From Archivesica marissinica (lineage: Eukaryota > Mollusca > Bivalvia > Venerida > Vesicomyidae): 64,000 bases of DNA. The DNA is taken from assembly GCA_014843695.1 (NCBI GenBank), contig CM026393.1:8049201-8113200 (forward strand), in the 5' to 3' direction. A program made the position numbers and the translations under genes. Below, piece by piece: positions 48,450-60,786 of the stretch (the first letter of the stretch is position 1; each line of letters opens with the position of its first letter). Under the pieces are notes generated by a model. The model was not told where the DNA came from. It saw only the letters and a program-made list of their open reading frames with translations, and did no database searches.

Positions 48450-48646
48450 CAGTCTACATCCGTTATGTCAAAGTCGGTTATGTCGAAGTATCCGGTTACC
48501 TCGAAGTCGGATCAAAGTACCGTATCAGATACTATCATTTTACATATAACTGGCTCTGTTTATATCGAATTTCGTTAAGTCAAACTTAGGTTATGTCGAA
48601 GTATTTTGTTCAGTCCGACGGAATTCGACATAACGGCTGTAGACTG
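48450..48646. mobile_element. 197-bp MITE with pogo/Tigger-like ends
   Basis: Left end CAGTCTACATCCGTTATGTC; right end GACATAACGGCTGTAGACTG (one mismatch as inverted repeats), each flanked by TA. CAG termini, TA target and a TTATGTCGAA motif resemble pogo/Tigger non-autonomous elements. The assignment is by analogy only. Confidence 0.7.
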
Positions 48647-48947
48647 TATATACATAAAAACAACAATGTGCTGGACCACACATTATAACAACATTAGATT
48701 CGGTCCTCCTCATGACATACGATAGGGTAAGGAACGATCGGGTAGCTTGAAACTTTAAGAATATGTTAATAATAACAATACAAATGTACATGTAGTCAGT
48801 GGATACTGATTATGTAGTTACTGGATACGGTAATATTAGAGATGACACCCTAACACTTGAAGAAGAATGTCGCATTATAAAGCAATGTTGATGACTTAAT
48901 GGTTACTCAAGTGGTTGCTTAAAGAAAAAGAATTTAGCCATAAGGAG
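48647..48947. other. unique spacer
   Basis: No feature seen before the CT-rich microsatellite. Confidence 0.35.
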
Positions 48948-48976
48948 CATCTCTCTCTCTCTTCCATCTTTCACTT

Positions 48977-49014
<38 letters not shown>

Positions 49015-49145
49015 CTCCCTCATTTTCTCCCCCTCTCTCTCACTCGCTCTCTCTAGCCCCCTCTCTCTATCCCTCATTCATTCCTTCCCTCCTTCCCTCC
49101 CTCTCCTTCCCTCCCTTTTCCCTCCCTCTCCCTCGCTGTATCCCC
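48948..49145 (+). repeat. CT-rich microsatellite
   Basis: A strand-asymmetric (CT)n, TTCCC and CCCTCCC tract, interrupted by the following gap. The Ser/Leu/Pro frame read from it is an artefact. Confidence 0.9.
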
Positions 49146-50145
49146 NNNNNNNNNNNNNNNNNNNNNNNNNNNNNNNNNNNNNNNNNNNNNNNNNNNNNNN
49201 NNNNNNNNNNNNNNNNNNNNNNNNNNNNNNNNNNNNNNNNNNNNNNNNNNNNNNNNNNNNNNNNNNNNNNNNNNNNNNNNNNNNNNNNNNNNNNNNNNNN
49301 NNNNNNNNNNNNNNNNNNNNNNNNNNNNNNNNNNNNNNNNNNNNNNNNNNNNNNNNNNNNNNNNNNNNNNNNNNNNNNNNNNNNNNNNNNNNNNNNNNNN
49401 NNNNNNNNNNNNNNNNNNNNNNNNNNNNNNNNNNNNNNNNNNNNNNNNNNNNNNNNNNNNNNNNNNNNNNNNNNNNNNNNNNNNNNNNNNNNNNNNNNNN
49501 NNNNNNNNNNNNNNNNNNNNNNNNNNNNNNNNNNNNNNNNNNNNNNNNNNNNNNNNNNNNNNNNNNNNNNNNNNNNNNNNNNNNNNNNNNNNNNNNNNNN
49601 NNNNNNNNNNNNNNNNNNNNNNNNNNNNNNNNNNNNNNNNNNNNNNNNNNNNNNNNNNNNNNNNNNNNNNNNNNNNNNNNNNNNNNNNNNNNNNNNNNNN
49701 NNNNNNNNNNNNNNNNNNNNNNNNNNNNNNNNNNNNNNNNNNNNNNNNNNNNNNNNNNNNNNNNNNNNNNNNNNNNNNNNNNNNNNNNNNNNNNNNNNNN
49801 NNNNNNNNNNNNNNNNNNNNNNNNNNNNNNNNNNNNNNNNNNNNNNNNNNNNNNNNNNNNNNNNNNNNNNNNNNNNNNNNNNNNNNNNNNNNNNNNNNNN
49901 NNNNNNNNNNNNNNNNNNNNNNNNNNNNNNNNNNNNNNNNNNNNNNNNNNNNNNNNNNNNNNNNNNNNNNNNNNNNNNNNNNNNNNNNNNNNNNNNNNNN
50001 NNNNNNNNNNNNNNNNNNNNNNNNNNNNNNNNNNNNNNNNNNNNNNNNNNNNNNNNNNNNNNNNNNNNNNNNNNNNNNNNNNNNNNNNNNNNNNNNNNNN
50101 NNNNNNNNNNNNNNNNNNNNNNNNNNNNNNNNNNNNNNNNNNNNN
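49146..50145. other. assembly gap, 1000 N
   Basis: Exactly 1000 undetermined bases between a CT microsatellite and a 42-bp array. The length is probably arbitrary. Confidence 0.98.
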
Positions 50146-53100
50146 AATGTACGTATATATGGTGCTATAGTGCTTAGATCTTGTAGTAATGTATGTATAT
50201 ATGGTGAGATAGTGTGTATGTCTTGTAGAAATGTACGTAGATATGGTGAGATAGTGGATATATATTGTTGTAATATATGCAGATATGGTGATATAGTGTG
50301 TATATATTGTAGTAATGTATGTAGATATGGTGAGACAGAGTGTATATCTTGTAGTAATGTGTGTATATATGGTGAGATAGTGTGTATATCTTGTAGTAAT
50401 GCACTTAGATATGGTGAGATAGTGCGTATATCTTGTAGTAATGTATGTAGATATGGTGAGATAGTGTGTATATCTTGTAGGAATGTATGTAGATATGGTG
50501 ATATAGTGTGTAGATCTTGTATCAATGTTTGTAGATATGGTGATATAGTGTGTAGATCTTGTATCAATGTTTGTAGATATGGTGAGACAGCGTGTATATC
50601 TTGTAGTAATGTGCGTATATATGGTGAGATGGCGTGTATATCTTGTAGAAATGTATTTAGATATGGTGAGATAGTGGATATATCTTGTAGGAATGTATGT
50701 AGATATGGTGATATAGTGTGTAGATCTTGTAGCAATGTTTGTAGATATGGTGCCATAGTGTGTATATCTTGTAGTAATGTACGTACATATGGTGAGACAG
50801 CGTGTATATCTTGTAGTAATGTGCGTATATATATATATATATAGTGAGATAGTGGATATATCTTGTAGTAATGAATGTAGATATGGTAAGATAGTGTGTA
50901 TATCTTGTAGTAATGTATGTAAATATGGTGAGATAGTGGATATATCTTGTAGTAATGTATGTAAATATGGTGAGACAGTGTGTAGTTATTGTAGAAATGT
51001 ATGTAGATATGGTGAGACAGTGTGTAGTTAGTGTAGTAATGTATGTAAATATGGTTAGATAGTGTATATATCTTGTAGTAATGAATGTAATTATGGTGAT
51101 ATAGTGTGTAGATCTTGTAGTAATGAATGTAAATATGGTGAGATAGTGGATATATCTTGTAGGAATGTACGTAGATATGGTGATATAGTGTGTAGATCTT
51201 GTAGTAATGAATGTAGATATGGTGAGATAGTGGATATATCTTGTAGGAATGTATGTATATATGGTGATATAGTGTGTAGATCTTGTAGCAATGTTTGTAG
51301 ATATGGTGCCATAGTGTGTATATCTTGTAGTAATGTATGTAAATATTGTGTTATAGTGGATATATCTTGTAGTAATGTATGTAGATTTGGTGAGAAAGTG
51401 TGTATATTTAGTAGCAATGGATGTATATATGGTGAGATAGTGTGTATATCTTGTAGAAATGTATGTATATATGGTGAGCTAGTGGATATATCTTGTAGTA
51501 ATGAATGTAGATATGGTAAGATAGTGTGTATATCTTGTAGTAATGTATGTAAATATGGTGAGATAGTGGATATATCTTGTAGTAATGTATGTAAATATGG
51601 TGAGACAGTGTGTAGTTATTGTAGAAATGTATGTAGATATGGTGAGACAGTGTGTAGTTAGTGTAGTAATGTATGTAAATATGGTGAGATAGAGTATATA
51701 TCTTGTAGTAATGAATGTAATTATGGTGATATAGTGTGTAGATCTTGTAGTAATGAATGTAAATATGGTGAGCTAGTGTGTAAATTTAGTAGCAATGTAT
51801 GTATATATGGTGAGATAGTGTGTATATCTTGTAGAAATGTATGTAGATATGGTGGGATAGTGGATATATATTGTTGTGATATATGCAGATATGGTGATAT
51901 AACGTGTATATATTGTAGTAATGTATTTATATATGGTGAGACAGCGTGTATATCTTGTAGTAATGTACGTATATTTGGTGAGATAGTGCTTATATATTGT
52001 AGTAATGTACTTAGATATGATGAGATAGTGCGTATATCTTGCAATAATGAATGTAGATATGATGAGATAGTGCGTTTATCTTGTAGAAATGTATGCATAT
52101 ATGGTGAGACAGCGTGTAGTTATTGTAGTAATATATGTAAATATGGTGAGATAGTGGATATATCTTGTAGGAATGTATGTAGATATGGTGATATAGTTTG
52201 TAGAGCTTGTAGTAATGAATGTAGATATGGTGAGATAGTGTGTAAATTTAATATCAATGTATGTATATATGGTGAGATAGTGGATATATCTTGTAGGAAT
52301 GTATGTAGATATGGTGATATAGCGTGTAGATCTTGTATTAATGCATGTAAATATGGTGAGATAGTGGATATATCTTGTAGGAATGTACGTAGATATGGTG
52401 ATATGGTGTGTAGATCTTGTAGTAATGAATGTAAATATGGTGAAATAGTATGTAGATCTTGTAGTAATGAATGTAAATATGGTGAAATAGTATGTAGATC
52501 TTGTAGTAATGTATGTAGATATGGTGAGACAGTGTGTAGATCTTGTAGTAATGAATGTAGATATGGTGAGATAGTGGATATATATTGTATTAATGTATGT
52601 AGATATGGTGATATAGTGTGTATATATTGTATTAATGTATGTAGATATGGTGATATAGTGTGGAGATCTTGTAGTAATGTATGTAGATATGGTGAGAGAG
52701 CGTGTATATCTTGTAGTAATGAACGTAGATATGGTGAAATAGTGTGTAGATCTTGTAGTAATGAATGTAGGTATGGTAAGATAATGTGTATATCTTGTAG
52801 TAATGTATGTAAATATGGTGAGATAGTGGATATATCTTGTAGTAATGTATGTAGATATGGTGAGACAGTGTGTAGTTATTGAAGTAATGTATGTAAATAT
52901 GGTGAGTTAATGGATATATCTTGTAGGAATGTATGTAGATATGTTGATATAGTGTGTAGATCTTGTAGTAATGAATGTAAATATGGTGAGATAGTGGATA
53001 TATCTTGTAGGAATGTATGTAGATATGGTGATATAGTGTTTAGATCTTGTAGCAATGTTTGTAGATATGGTGCCATAGTGTGTATATCTTGTAGTAATGT

Positions 53101-56100
53101 ATGTAAATATTGTGAGATAGTGGATATATCTTGTAGTAATGTATGTAGATTTGGTGAGAAAGTGTGTATATTTAGTAGCAATGTATGTATATATGGTGAG
53201 ATAGTGTGTATGTCTTGTAGAAATGTATGTATATATGGTGAGCTAGTGGATACATATTGCAGTAATATATGCAGATATGGTGATATAGTGTGTATATATT
53301 GTAGTAATGTATGTAGATTTGGTGAGACAGCGTGTATATCTTGTAGTAATGTGCGTATATATAGTGAGATAGTGTGTATATCTTGTAGTAATGTACGTAG
53401 ATATGGTGAGATAGTGTGAATATCTTGTAGTAATGTATGTAGATATGGTGAGATAGTGGGTATATATTGTAGTAAATGTACGTAGATATGGTGAGATAGT
53501 GTGTATATCTTGTAGTAATTTATGTAGATATGGTGAGATAGTGCGTATATATTGTAGTAATGTACGTAGATATGGTGAGATAGTGTGTATATCTTGTAGT
53601 AATTTATGTAGATATGGTGAGACAGCGCGTAGTTATTGTAGTAATGTATGTAAATATGGTGAGATAGTGGATATATCTTGTAGGAATGTACGTAGATATG
53701 GTGATATAGTGTGTAGATCTTGGAGTAATGAATTTAGATATGGTGAGATAGTTGATACATCTTGTAGGAATGTATGTAGATATGGTGATATAGTGTGTAG
53801 ATCTTGTAGCAATGTTTGTAGATATGGTGCCATAGTGTGTATATCTTGCAGTAATGTATGTAAATATTGTGAGATAGTGGATATATCTTGTAGTAATGTA
53901 TGTAGATTTGGTGAGAAAGTGTGTATATTTAGTAGCAATGTATGTATATATGGTGAGAGAGGGTGTATATCTTGTAGAAATGTATGTAGCTATGGTGAGC
54001 TAGTGGATATATATTGTTGTAATATATGCAGATATGGTGATATAGTGTGTATATATTGTAGTAATGTATGTAGATTTGGTGAGACAGCGTTTATATCTTG
54101 TAGTAACGTGCGTATATATAGTGAGATAGTGTGTATATCTTGTAGTAATGTACGTAGATATGGTGAGATAGTGTGAATATCTTGCAGTAATGTATGTAGA
54201 TATGGTGAGATAGCTTGTATATCTTGTAGAAATGTATTTAGATATGGTGAGACAGTGTGTAGTTATTGTAGTAATGTATGTAAATATGGTGAGATAGTGG
54301 ATATATCTTGTAGGAGTGTATGTAGATATGGTGAGACAGCGTGTATATCTTGTAGTAATGTGTGTATATATGGTGAGATAGTGTGTGTATCTTGTAGAAA
54401 TGTATGTAGATATGGTGAGATAGTGGATATATATTGTTGTGATATATGCAGATATGGTGATATAACGTGTATATATTGTAGTAATGTATTTAGATATGGT
54501 GAGACAGCGTGTATATCTTGTAGTAATGTACGTATATTTGGTGAGATAGTGCTTATATCTTGTTGTAATGTACTTAGATATGATGAGATAGTGCGTATAT
54601 CTTGCAATAATGAATGTAGATATGATGAGATAGTGCGTTTATCTTGTAGAAATGTATGCAGATATGGTGAGACAGCGTGTAGTTATTGTAGTAATATATG
54701 TAAATATGGTGAGATAGTGGATATATCTTGTAGGAATGTATGTAGATATGGTGATATAGTTTGTAGAGCTTGTAGTAATGAATGTAGATATGATGAGATA
54801 GTGTGTAAATTTAGTATCAATGTATGTATATATGGTGAGATAGTGGATATATCTTGTAGGAATGTATGTAGATATGGTGATATAGCGTGTAGATCTTGTA
54901 TTAATGCATGTAAATATGGTGAGATAGTGGATATATCTTGTAGGAATGTACGTAGATATGGTGATATGGTGTGTAGATCTTGTAGTAATGAATGTATATA
55001 TGGTGAACTAGTATGTAGATCTTGTAGTAATGAATGTATATATGATGAAATAGTGTGTAGATCTTGTAGTAATGAATGTAGATATGGTGAGATATTGGAT
55101 ATATATTGTTGTAATATATGTAGATATGGTGAGATAGTGTGTATATATTGTATTAATGTATGTAGATATGGTGAAATAGTTTGTAGATCTTGTAGGAATG
55201 TATGTAGATATGATGAAATAGTGTGGAGATCTTGTAGTAATGTATGTAGATATGGTGAGACAGCGTGTATATCTTGTAGTAATGAACGTAGATATGGTGA
55301 AATAGTGTGTATATCTTGTAGTAATGAATGTAGGTATGGTAAGATAATGTGTATATCTTGTAGTAATGTATGTAAATATGGTGAGATAGTGGATATATCT
55401 TGTAGTAATGTATGTAGATATGGTGAGACAGTGCTTAGTTATTGTAGTAATGTATGTAAATATGGTGAGATAGTGGATATATCTTGTAGGAATGTACGTA
55501 GATATGGTGATATAGTGCGTAGATCTTGTAGTAATGAATGTAGATATGGTGAGCTAGTGGATATATATTGTAGGAATGTATGTAGATATGTTGATATAGT
55601 GTGTATATCTTGTAGCACTGTTTGTAGATATGGTGCCATAGTGTGTATATCTTGTAGTAATGTATGTAAATATTGTGAGATAGTGGATATATCTTGTAGT
55701 AATGTATGTAGATTTGGTGAGAAAGTGTGTATATTTAGTAGCAATGTATGTATGTATATATGGTGAGATAGTGTGTATGTCTTGTAGAAATGTATGTAGA
55801 TATGGTGAGCTAGTGGATACATATTGCTGTAATATATGCAGATATGGTGATATAGTGTGTATATATTGTAGTAATGTATGTAGATTTGGTGAGACAGCGT
55901 GTATATCTTGTAATAATGTGCGTATATATAGTGAGATAGTGTGTATATCTTGTAGTAATGTACGTAGATATGGTGAGATAGTGTGAATATCTTGTAGTAA
56001 TGTATGTAGATATGGTGAGATAGTGGGTATATATTGTAGTAATGTACGTAGATATGGTGAGATAGTGTGTATATCTTGTAGTAATTTATGTAGATATTGT

Positions 56101-56970
56101 GAGATAGTGGATATATCTTGTAGGAATGTACGTAGATATGGTGATATAGTGTGTAGATCTTGTAGTAATGAATGTAGATATGGCGAGATAGTGGATATAT
56201 CTTGTAGGAATGTTCGTAGATATGGTGATATAGTGTGTAGATCTTGTAGTAATGAATGTAGATATGGTGATATAGTGGATATATCTTGTAGGAATGTATG
56301 TAGATATGGTGATATAGTGTGTAGGTCTTGTAGCAATGTTTGTAGATATGGTGCCATAGTGTGTATATCTTGTAGTAATGTATGTAAATATTGTGAGATA
56401 GTGGATATATCTTGTAGTAATGTATGTAGATTTGGTGAGAAAGTGTGTATATTTAGTAGCAATGTATGCATATATGTTGAGATAGTGTGTATATCTTGTA
56501 GAAATGTATGTAGATATGGTGAGCTAGTGGATATATATTGTTGTAATATATGCAGATATGGTGATATAGTGTGTATATATTGTAGTAATGTATGTAGATT
56601 TGGTGAGACAGGGTGTATATCTTGTAGTAATGTGCGTATATATATAGTGAGATAGTGTGTATATCTTGTAGTAATGTACGTAGATATGGTGAGATAGTGT
56701 GAATATCTTGTAGTAATGTATGTAGATATGGTGAGATAGCTTGTATATCTTGTAGAAATGTATTTAGATATGGTGAGACAGTGTGTAGTTATTGTAGTAA
56801 TGTATGTAAATATGGTGAGATAGTGGATATATCTTGTAGGAGTGTATGTAGATATGGTGAGACAGCGTGTATATCTTGTATTAATGTGTGTATATATGGT
56901 GAGATAGTGTGTGTATCTTGTAGTAATGTACGTAAATATGGTTAGATAGTGTGTATATATTGTAGTAATA
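50146..56970 (+). repeat. 42-bp array, open on both strands
   Basis: About 160 units of TGTATGTAGATATGGTGAGA, then TAGTGTGTATATCTTGTAGT and AA. Being 14 codons, the unit reads NVCRYGEIVCISCS on the plus strand and LLQDIHTISPYLHT on the minus strand for hundreds of codons (54255-55766 is one uninterrupted frame). Larger blocks recur: TTGTTGTGATATATGC at 51871 and 54434 (offset 2563), and the GATTTGGTGAGAAAGTG block appears at five places (about 51388, 53149, 53906, 55711 and 56427). I find no promoter, splice or start-context evidence for a gene. Confidence 0.9.
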
Positions 56971-57031
56971 TAATCATTTTATCGGTATATGTCACTCTCA
57001 TGGATTCTGATTGGTCGGTTATAACGTCATT

Positions 57032-57262
57032 GGATAAATAAAAATAGCCTTACCGGTTCTAACTAGTTTTCTATTTATAGTAACGTAGTTAATTGTTATT
57101 TATAGCAATACGCTCTCCTCGGATAAATAAAAATAGCAATACCGGATCTAACTAGTTTTCTATTTATAGTAACGTATGTCATTGTTATTTATAGCAATAC
57201 GTTCTGACCGGATGAATATAAATAGCCCTTTCCAACTAGTTTTCTATTTATAGTACCTTAGG
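57032..57262 (+). repeat. 89-bp short tandem repeat
   Basis: About 2.6 units starting at 57032, 57121 and 57210, each with GGATAAATAAAAATAGC, then CTAACTAGTTTTCTATTTAT and ATTTATAGCAATACG. A related segment ends near 57262. Confidence 0.8.
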
Positions 57263-57756
57263 TCATTTATAGGATAGGTATATACGTGTCTGGACATGAT
57301 TTCGTTACGCCAACGACTGACTGATGCAATATTCCGGAAACGCTCAGCGACTTAAGTATCGGATGCCAAAGTGTAAGGATATTTAGGTACCTATACGAAT
57401 TATATAATATCAACATCTTACGATCGAAATGAAGATAATAAATATAATCGGTATAAAGAGAATGTGTAGAGGGAGTGTGTACGGATATTAGCTACGTAAT
57501 TAGAATTAATGGTAGGTACGGACAGAAATGGCACACACCGATTCGAATGGACCGTTAATAAGCGAGATAGTGTTTTGCCGCCATTTTTATCCTCCATTTT
57601 GAAAATCGTAGGCTCGGAAGGTATAATCGTTTATCGAAACCCCCGGATAGATAGACCTATAATAAAGCTTTTATAACGAATTTATATAGGTATTTCCGGG
57701 TTTTCGGATCACTACTTCCGGTATGAGGTCGGACCATTAATTGAGTCGCGGATTCG

Positions 57757-58215
57757 TCATTGTCTCTTCGAGATCTTTCCGACGATACCAAACAAGGCCA
57801 GATTCATCGAAAGTTCATTTTTCTTCAAACTCAGTTACGATTAAAGGGAGATAATCAGTATTATAGATATATCGACTAATGATAGATCAAAATGAAAGGT
57901 AGTGTCGGACTCGTGACGTAGATACGCGTATATTAGAACTAACTTATAGTTACGTTTAAATATTTTTTTTATTTTCGTAAACGGGACTTTAAGAATATAT
58001 CAAATCTTTAAACCGCTATATCTCTAAAGGTACTGGCCGTATAAATAAAGGAAAGATATCGTCGTCATTGTCTCTTCGAGATCTTTCCGACGATACCAAA
58101 CAAGGCCAGTTTCCTCTAAAGTTCATTTTTCTTCAAACGTATTTACGATTAAAGGGAGATAATCAGTATTATAGATATATCGATAGATCAAAATGAAGGG
58201 TAGCGTCGGACTCGT
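57757..58215 (+). repeat. direct duplication of about 155 bp
   Basis: The block beginning GTCATTGTCTCTTCGAGATC (57757) and containing GATACCAAACAAGGCCAG recurs at 58065 with few changes (a small deletion near the end, CGACTAATGATAG against CGATAG). The spacing is about 308 bp. Between 57263 and 58386 no gene is seen. Confidence 0.85.
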
Positions 58216-58386
58216 TGGCATTACGTCTGCTATTCGTATAAACCGACGCGTGTTATAACTCTGTGTTGCATATGTATGTATAGGCTATATTGATAGTTTG
58301 GTTTGAAATATACATTCATAGTTTCAAACTCAGGTGTTGAAGCATCCATTTATAGTTTCAACCGCTTGTGTTGAAACATACATACA

Positions 58387-58470
58387 CCGTCTCCGTGGCC
58401 TAGTGGTTAAGATGGAGGATAGTGCATGGACGTACGGACGGACGGACGGACGGACAGACGGGCGTGTGGT
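58387..58470 (+). repeat. SINE head fragment and GGAC microsatellite
   Basis: CGTCTCCGTGGCCTAGTGG at 58387-58411 is the head of SINE family 3, broken off after GTTAAG. About 20 bp later a short run of GGAC units (58433-58456) follows. Confidence 0.7.
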
Positions 58471-58557
58471 AAGGTAAATAGATATACATTATATAAAATA
58501 ACCGCAAACAACATACAACCTGATAGAGGGAATCAGTAACTTGCCAAATATTACATT

Positions 58558-58722
58558 CTTATCACACACGCACGCACGCGCACTCATGCGCGCAGGCACA
58601 CACTCACGCACGCACGCACACACGCACACACACGCACACACATACACACACACGCACACGCATGCGCACAGACACACACACGCGCACGCAGGCACGCACG
58701 CACGCACACACGCACACACTAA
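58558..58722 (+). repeat. ACACGC / CACG microsatellite
   Basis: An alternating purine-pyrimidine tract of CACACG and CGCACG units, prone to Z-DNA. The His/Thr frame in it is an artefact. Confidence 0.9.
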
Positions 58723-58994
58723 CGTAATATTTTATGAACGCTTGGATTATTTTATTGAACCGGTGATGAAATTACAAATTTATGTTAGCTAGATAGCGAA
58801 AAGAGTGTTTGACATTTAACAAAATCGACCTCCCGCTGAGATACAGCGTGGGGTTTGATGTCAAATAAATCAAACTTGAAACGAGTCTAATAATGTTCCA
58901 TGGAAAATACCTTCGAGTTGATAAGCAGACAGAAATAAATATTTCGTTCGCATTGAGGCTATACAAGCCGCTAAATCGCATCAATTAAGACCAA

Positions 58995-59303
58995 TTAGCC
59001 GATGATTAAGTTATAGTTGTTTACGTCCTGTTCAATTTGGAACACTTCAGTTGTCATGTGAGAGCAACCTCTGTATGTAAACGTATTAATTACTACGATG
59101 TCATGTTGTGTACCTACTGCGATGGTGATGGTTATAAATTTTTCTCGCATTTCCCGGATAAGGTTATTTAGGGTCAACTGGCAACCATATAAACTCATAC
59201 CGTTTGGATTCATTATTGGAGGCATTCCGAGCAGAGAATTAACGTGGGTCATTAGAATCATATTTATAATTACCTGTATGAATGTGTCAGTGTTTGGTTC
59301 CAT
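58995..59303 (-). CDS. possible ORF, 102 aa, unidentified
   Basis: A minus-strand frame from ATG 59303 starts MEPNTDTFIQVIINMILMTH and includes MSLYGCQLTLNNLIREMREK and TEVFQIEQDVNNYNLIIG before the stop. Composition is protein-like. An acceptor-like AAATTAAAACAG lies just before the ATG. A second, degraded copy of its middle part is at 59325-59420 and is interrupted by a stop, so the unit was duplicated in tandem. Product unknown; it may be a remnant of a mobile element in the unusual 57-60 kb segment. Confidence 0.3.
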   Translation of the reverse strand: MEPNTDTFIQVIINMILMTHVNSLLGMPPIMNPNGMSLYGCQLTLNNLIREMREKFITITIAVGTQHDIVVINTFTYRGCSHMTTEVFQIEQDVNNYNLIIG

Positions 59304-59324
59304 GCTGTTTTAATTTCGTGTGCC

Positions 59325-59420
59325 TACTGAGCTGGCGATTTTTCTCGCATTCCCGGATAAGGTTATTTAGGGTCAACATATAACCTCATACATCGCATTC
59401 ATTATTGGAGCCATTCCGTT
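59325..59420 (-). pseudogene. degraded duplicate of part of the 102-aa ORF
   Basis: It shares CCCGGATAAGGTTATTTAGG, GTCAAC and TTCATTATTGGAG with 59145-59225 but has deletions and a frame break. It lies directly beside the better copy. Confidence 0.6.
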
Positions 59421-60179
59421 GTATCGAACAGACGAGATAGTATGCGTCATACTAACCGATATGATTTATTCGGAGATATACGCGTTATTTATATGACTAA
59501 CCTCTATTGACACCAGACATACGTTCGCGCGGACGGGTTTTATAATTTGAACATTTATATTAATCGTTGCATCCAGCGTCTCATATAGAATGGATAATAT
59601 TATTTTATTACAAAATTGCTAGATCGCGAAACAAGTTGTTACGACTTATCGCTCCGTATATCTCATTCCTGATGGAATCCATCGCCCTGTAAAACGTACA
59701 TTACGGATTATTAATAATTTCTCGCGTTTTTATGGAAGTATACGTAACGATATATATTATTCATTTTCGTACATAGGTTAAGTTTGTAATTAGGATTTCT
59801 TACTCGATAAAAACGTACGCCTAGCTCGAATAATATAATGAACTTACCCGTATATTCGTTGAAGCTCGTGAAGCTGCTTGAGTACTAAGACCGTTCTAAT
59901 CGGACTATATTTATATAGAAGCGTTCTTAATAGTTATTTATGGATCGGTTCGTAGTCTATATTTATAGAATGGTACGAGATAGCTATTTATAAAGCTATT
60001 ACCAATAGGCTATATAGTGACTCGTATACCAAACAAGCAAAGAGCTCGGTAGTGGTGGTGGTGACGCATACGCAACAAGTAAAGAGATCGGTAGTTGAGC
60101 GATATATCATCAATAGGCTCTATAGTGATGACGTATACACAACAAGTGATGACGTATACACAACAAGCAAAGAGATGCA
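59421..60179. other. unique region with short direct repeats
   Basis: No gene is seen. Near 60000-60175 short blocks (GATGACGTATACACAACAAG, CAAAGAGATCGGTAG) recur two to four times. Confidence 0.4.
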
Positions 60180-60310
60180 TGTACTAACCCCACATTAACC
60201 ATGCATCTGGCGTGGTATGTGACCCTGCATTATCCCTGCATCTGATGTCTCATGTGACCCTGCATTAACCCTCCATCTGACGTGGCATTTGACCCTGCAT
60301 TAACCATGCA
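60180..60310 (+). repeat. detached fragment of the intron 3 satellite
   Basis: CATCTGGCGTGGTATGTGAC, CTGATGTCTCATGTGACC and following match 14840-14930. The fragment ends CATCTGACACTG and then switches to the GGTACACTGTCAGTAA array. Confidence 0.85.
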
Positions 60311-60786
60311 TCTGACACTGTCAGTAACGGTACATTGTCAGTAAATAACGGTACACTGTCAGTAATGGAACACTGTCAGTAACGGTACACTGTCAGTAAC
60401 GTTACACTGTCAGTAAGTAATGGTACACTGTCAAATAAGTAACGGTACACTGTCAGTAACGGTACATTGTCAGTAAGTAATGGTACACTGTCAGTAACGG
60501 TACACTGTCAGTAACGGTACACTGTCAGTAGGTAACGGTACACAGTCAGTATATTTTATGATTTCAAGCATTTTTGAACATTATTACTCAAAACAATATG
60601 AATCAAATTTTCGCTGTTCTAATTTTGGCAATTGACTCCAAATTAAGATGGTTGCAGTAATAAGTGGTAGGTTTCCGCATGAATGGTATTTTATAAACTG
60701 GATAAACATTGTTTTTACATCAGCTCTATATTTAATTGTAATATATATATATATGTAATTATATTTAAATTTTAACTTTATTGTAG
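60309..60786 (+). repeat. duplicate of the intron 3 end
   Basis: A short GGTACACTGTCAGTAA array (60309-60545) and then 240 bp of unique intron sequence nearly identical to 25316-25557, including TATTTTATGATTTCAAGC and the acceptor TTAACTTTATTGTAG. This shows that exon 4 was copied as genomic DNA, not from RNA. Confidence 0.9.

Noticed and set aside
49074..50756. Long frames crossing the N gap
   Set aside because: Undetermined bases carry no coding information; the ends are a CT microsatellite and the 42-bp array.
54255..55766. 503-codon Cys-rich protein
   Set aside because: It is the 42-bp array read in frame; an equally open frame exists on the other strand and no start or splice context supports it.
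58541..58792. His/Thr-rich frame
   Set aside because: It is the ACACGC microsatellite read as protein.
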